Of a stretch of 47,500 nucleotides of DNA, positions 45,743 through 47,500 are shown piece by piece (positions within the stretch are counted from its first letter, which is position 1; each line of letters begins with the position of its first letter). The position numbers were made by a program, and so were the translations under genes. Origin of the DNA: an uncultured Methanobacterium sp. (lineage in GTDB: Archaea > Methanobacteriota > Methanobacteria > Methanobacteriales > Methanobacteriaceae); assembly GCF_963665055.1 (NCBI RefSeq), contig NZ_OY762015.1, positions 1,917,501 to 1,965,000 of the forward strand. The letters run 5' to 3'. The notes below the pieces were generated by a model that was not told the origin of the DNA, did no database searches, and worked only from the letters and a program-made list of their open reading frames with translations.

Positions 45743-47500
45743 ATACGAAAGCAAGCGATTACATACAGAAAGTTAATCCCATTACTCCTCATTACATTAA
45801 CTGTGCTATTTTGTGCCAGTACTGTCTCTGCGGCGGATGAAGCCATTTATGTGAATGGTTCCTACGGTAATGATAGCTGGAATGGTCAAACATGGCAAAC
45901 AGCCAAATTAACCATCCAAAACGCAACAGGAACCGTAAGCCCCAACGGAGTGATAACCATTGCCGATGGAGTTTACTCAGGAACTGGCAACACCAACATC
46001 ACCATTAACCAGAACATGACCATACAGGGCCTAAGCCAGGCTGGGACCATAATAGATGGAACCGGTAACAGCTGGATATTCAGTATCACTAGTGGAACAA
46101 ACGTCAAAATCAGCGATCTAACCATAACCAACGCAACTAATGGTGATGGTGGTGCTATCTACAATAATGGTGCACTTACTGTAACCAACAGCCTGTTTAA
46201 CGCTAACAATGCAACTCACTTTGGTGGAGCCATCTACAACAATGAAGATTTAACTGTAATCGACAGTATCTTCACCAGCAACAGTGCAACTGGTCGTAGT
46301 GGTGCTATCTACAACGGGGATACTTTGAATGTGACTGGGAGTACCTTCATCGGTAACAGCGCAGGTAGTAGTGGAGCTATTGGTAATTATGGTAAGATGA
46401 CTGTAACCAGCAGTACCTTCACCAATAACAATGCAACTACCTATGGTGGAGCTATCTACAACTATGAGACTTTGAATGTGACTGACAGTACATTCATCGG
46501 TAACAACGCAAATCAGGGCGGTGCCATCTTTAACAATGAAGCTGTAACTGTAACTAACAGCAATTTCGCGAAAAACACTGCAACTAACAATGGTGGAGCT
46601 ATCTACAACGATAGTACTATGACCGTAACTGGCAGTACTTTCTCAGGTAACACAGCAACTAACAATGGTGGAGCTATCTACAATGGTTATAAAACCAATG
46701 TAACTAGCAGTACTTTCACTGACAATTACGCTACTGCTTATGACGGTGGGGCCATCTACAATGATTATATTTTGATTGTAAAGGGCAGTACTTTCACCAA
46801 CAACATTGCAGATTATGAGGGTGGTGCTATCTACAACCGTGATACCGCAACTGTAACCGGCAGTACTCTCACCAGTAACAATGCAAATACCAATGGTGGG
46901 GCTATCTACAGTTCAGATTCCTTGACTGTAGCAGACAGTATCTTATCATACAACACTGCAGAAAATGGTGGAGCTATCTACAATGATTATCATCTGAGTG
47001 TCAACAACAGCACATTCTTCAAGAACATGGCCCGTGAAGGTGGTGCTATTTCTTCTGAAGGTGATGTTACTATGCATTTTAACCGAATCGTTGAAAACAT
47101 TGCAGAATACGGTAGTGCTATCTACAATTCTAAGGGAGATGTGAATGTCACTGATAACTGGTGGGGTTCTAATGATCCAGATTTAGGCACTCTGATTGAT
47201 GGACATGCAAATTACTCTCCATGGTTATATCTGACCTTTAGCGCAGATCCACAGAGCATTCCTCAAGGATCCACGTCCACATTAACCGCCAGTTTCAACC
47301 AGGACACCGATGGGGTTATCATCACACCACTTAACCCAGTAAACGGCCACATACCAGATGGTACACCAGTGACCTTTACCACCACTTTAGGTAACGTGGG
47401 CAGTAAATCCGTGGAAAAATACACCATAAACGGCATAACCACTGCCACTCTCCGTGCAGATGAAGCAGCAGGTAGTGCAGTAGTAGGTGTACTGGCAGAC
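45743..47500 (+). CDS. Adhesin-like surface protein 2, 3' end cut by window, possible ATA start
   Basis: The frame is open from the ATA at 45743 to the window edge (586 codons). The signal peptide (LIPLLLITLTVLFCASTVSA) is close to that of adhesin 1. It is followed by a DUF1565-like opening (EAIYVNGSYGNDSWNGQTWQ), about a dozen beta-helix repeats (GGAIYN...VTGSTFTGNTA), NWWGSNDPDLGTL, and an Ig-like domain where the window ends. There is no in-frame ATG, GTG or TTG between the ribosome binding site and the hydrophobic core of the signal peptide, where a GTG falls too late. Paralogue of adhesin 1 in tandem, a setting that favours recombination. Confidence 0.85.
   Translation, partial: MRKQAITYRKLIPLLLITLTVLFCASTVSAADEAIYVNGSYGNDSWNGQTWQTAKLTIQNATGTVSPNGVITIADGVYSGTGNTNITINQNMTIQGLSQAGTIIDGTGNSWIFSITSGTNVKISDLTITNATNGDGGAIYNNGALTVTNSLFNANNATHFGGAIYNNEDLTVIDSIFTSNSATGRSGAIYNGDTLNVTGSTFIGNSAGSSGAIGNYGKMTVTSSTFTNNNATTYGGAIYNYETLNVTDSTFIGNNANQGGAIFNNEAVTVTNSNFAKNTATNNGGAIYNDSTMTVTGSTFSGNTATNNGGAIYNGYKTNVTSSTFTDNYATAYDGGAIYNDYILIVKGSTFTNNIADYEGGAIYNRDTATVTGSTLTSNNANTNGGAIYSSDSLTVADSILSYNTAENGGAIYNDYHLSVNNSTFFKNMAREGGAISSEGDVTMHFNRIVENIAEYGSAIYNSKGDVNVTDNWWGSNDPDLGTLIDGHANYSPWLYLTFSADPQSIPQGSTSTLTASFNQDTDGVIITPLNPVNGHIPDGTPVTFTTTLGNVGSKSVEKYTINGITTATLRADEAAGSAVVGVLAD

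Overview
The window comes from a pseudomurein-walled methanogenic archaeon, most likely Methanobacterium or a close relative in the Methanobacteriales. The support is archaeal Nop5 and fibrillarin, a family B DNA polymerase gene that ends just after the YADTD motif (the split-polB arrangement of this order), a pseudomurein-binding-repeat protein, PyrD/PyrK, large Asn/Thr-rich adhesin-like surface proteins, GGAGGTGA-type ribosome binding sites and TATA boxes about 25-30 bases ahead of leaderless genes.

Layout. 1-6.8 kb is core: a cut AI-2E-type permease, pyrK-pyrD, then nop5 and fibrillarin separated by a small membrane/coiled-coil gene and a CPBP (CAAX) protease. 6.9-10.7 kb holds small envelope and flavin-type genes, including a pseudomurein-binding protein followed by an M14-like zinc peptidase. 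10.95-12.0 kb is a tRNA cluster Leu(CAG)-Lys(CTT)-Leu(CAA)-Lys(TTT), apparently a duplicated Leu-Lys pair. 12.3-16.9 kb has a secreted protein, an Rph-like PEP-utilising phosphotransferase and a CrtC/DUF7064-like partner. 17.0-27.3 kb has split polB, DUF488, an M23 peptidase, TspO, KatG, a PadR regulator, a 14-TM MFS exporter and a hemerythrin, i.e. a stress and oxygen-response neighbourhood.

27.7-41.9 kb is a defence island, very A/T-rich for much of its length. It contains a decayed nuclease fragment, a DUF262/DUF1524 (GmrSD-like) nuclease, a 1201-residue nitrilase/STAND NTPase/HEAT-repeat protein whose repeat units are duplicated with apparently identical DNA, a complete type I restriction-modification set (hsdR, hsdS, hsdM), a divergent Mrr-type endonuclease, and a two-ORF membrane protein that looks like one gene interrupted by a +1 frameshift. 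The nitrilase-STAND protein is the best candidate for an undescribed system: an effector with an intact Glu-Lys-Cys triad, a signalling NTPase and a rapidly evolving solenoid sensor.

42.7-47.5 kb carries two adhesin-like genes with duplicated promoter, leader and signal peptide. Both have a near-perfect ribosome binding site followed by ATA, not ATG; polB also lacks a canonical start ahead of its conserved N-terminus. Short A/T-rich tandem repeats (periods 17, 17, 20, 23, 30 and about 34 bases) recur between genes throughout.
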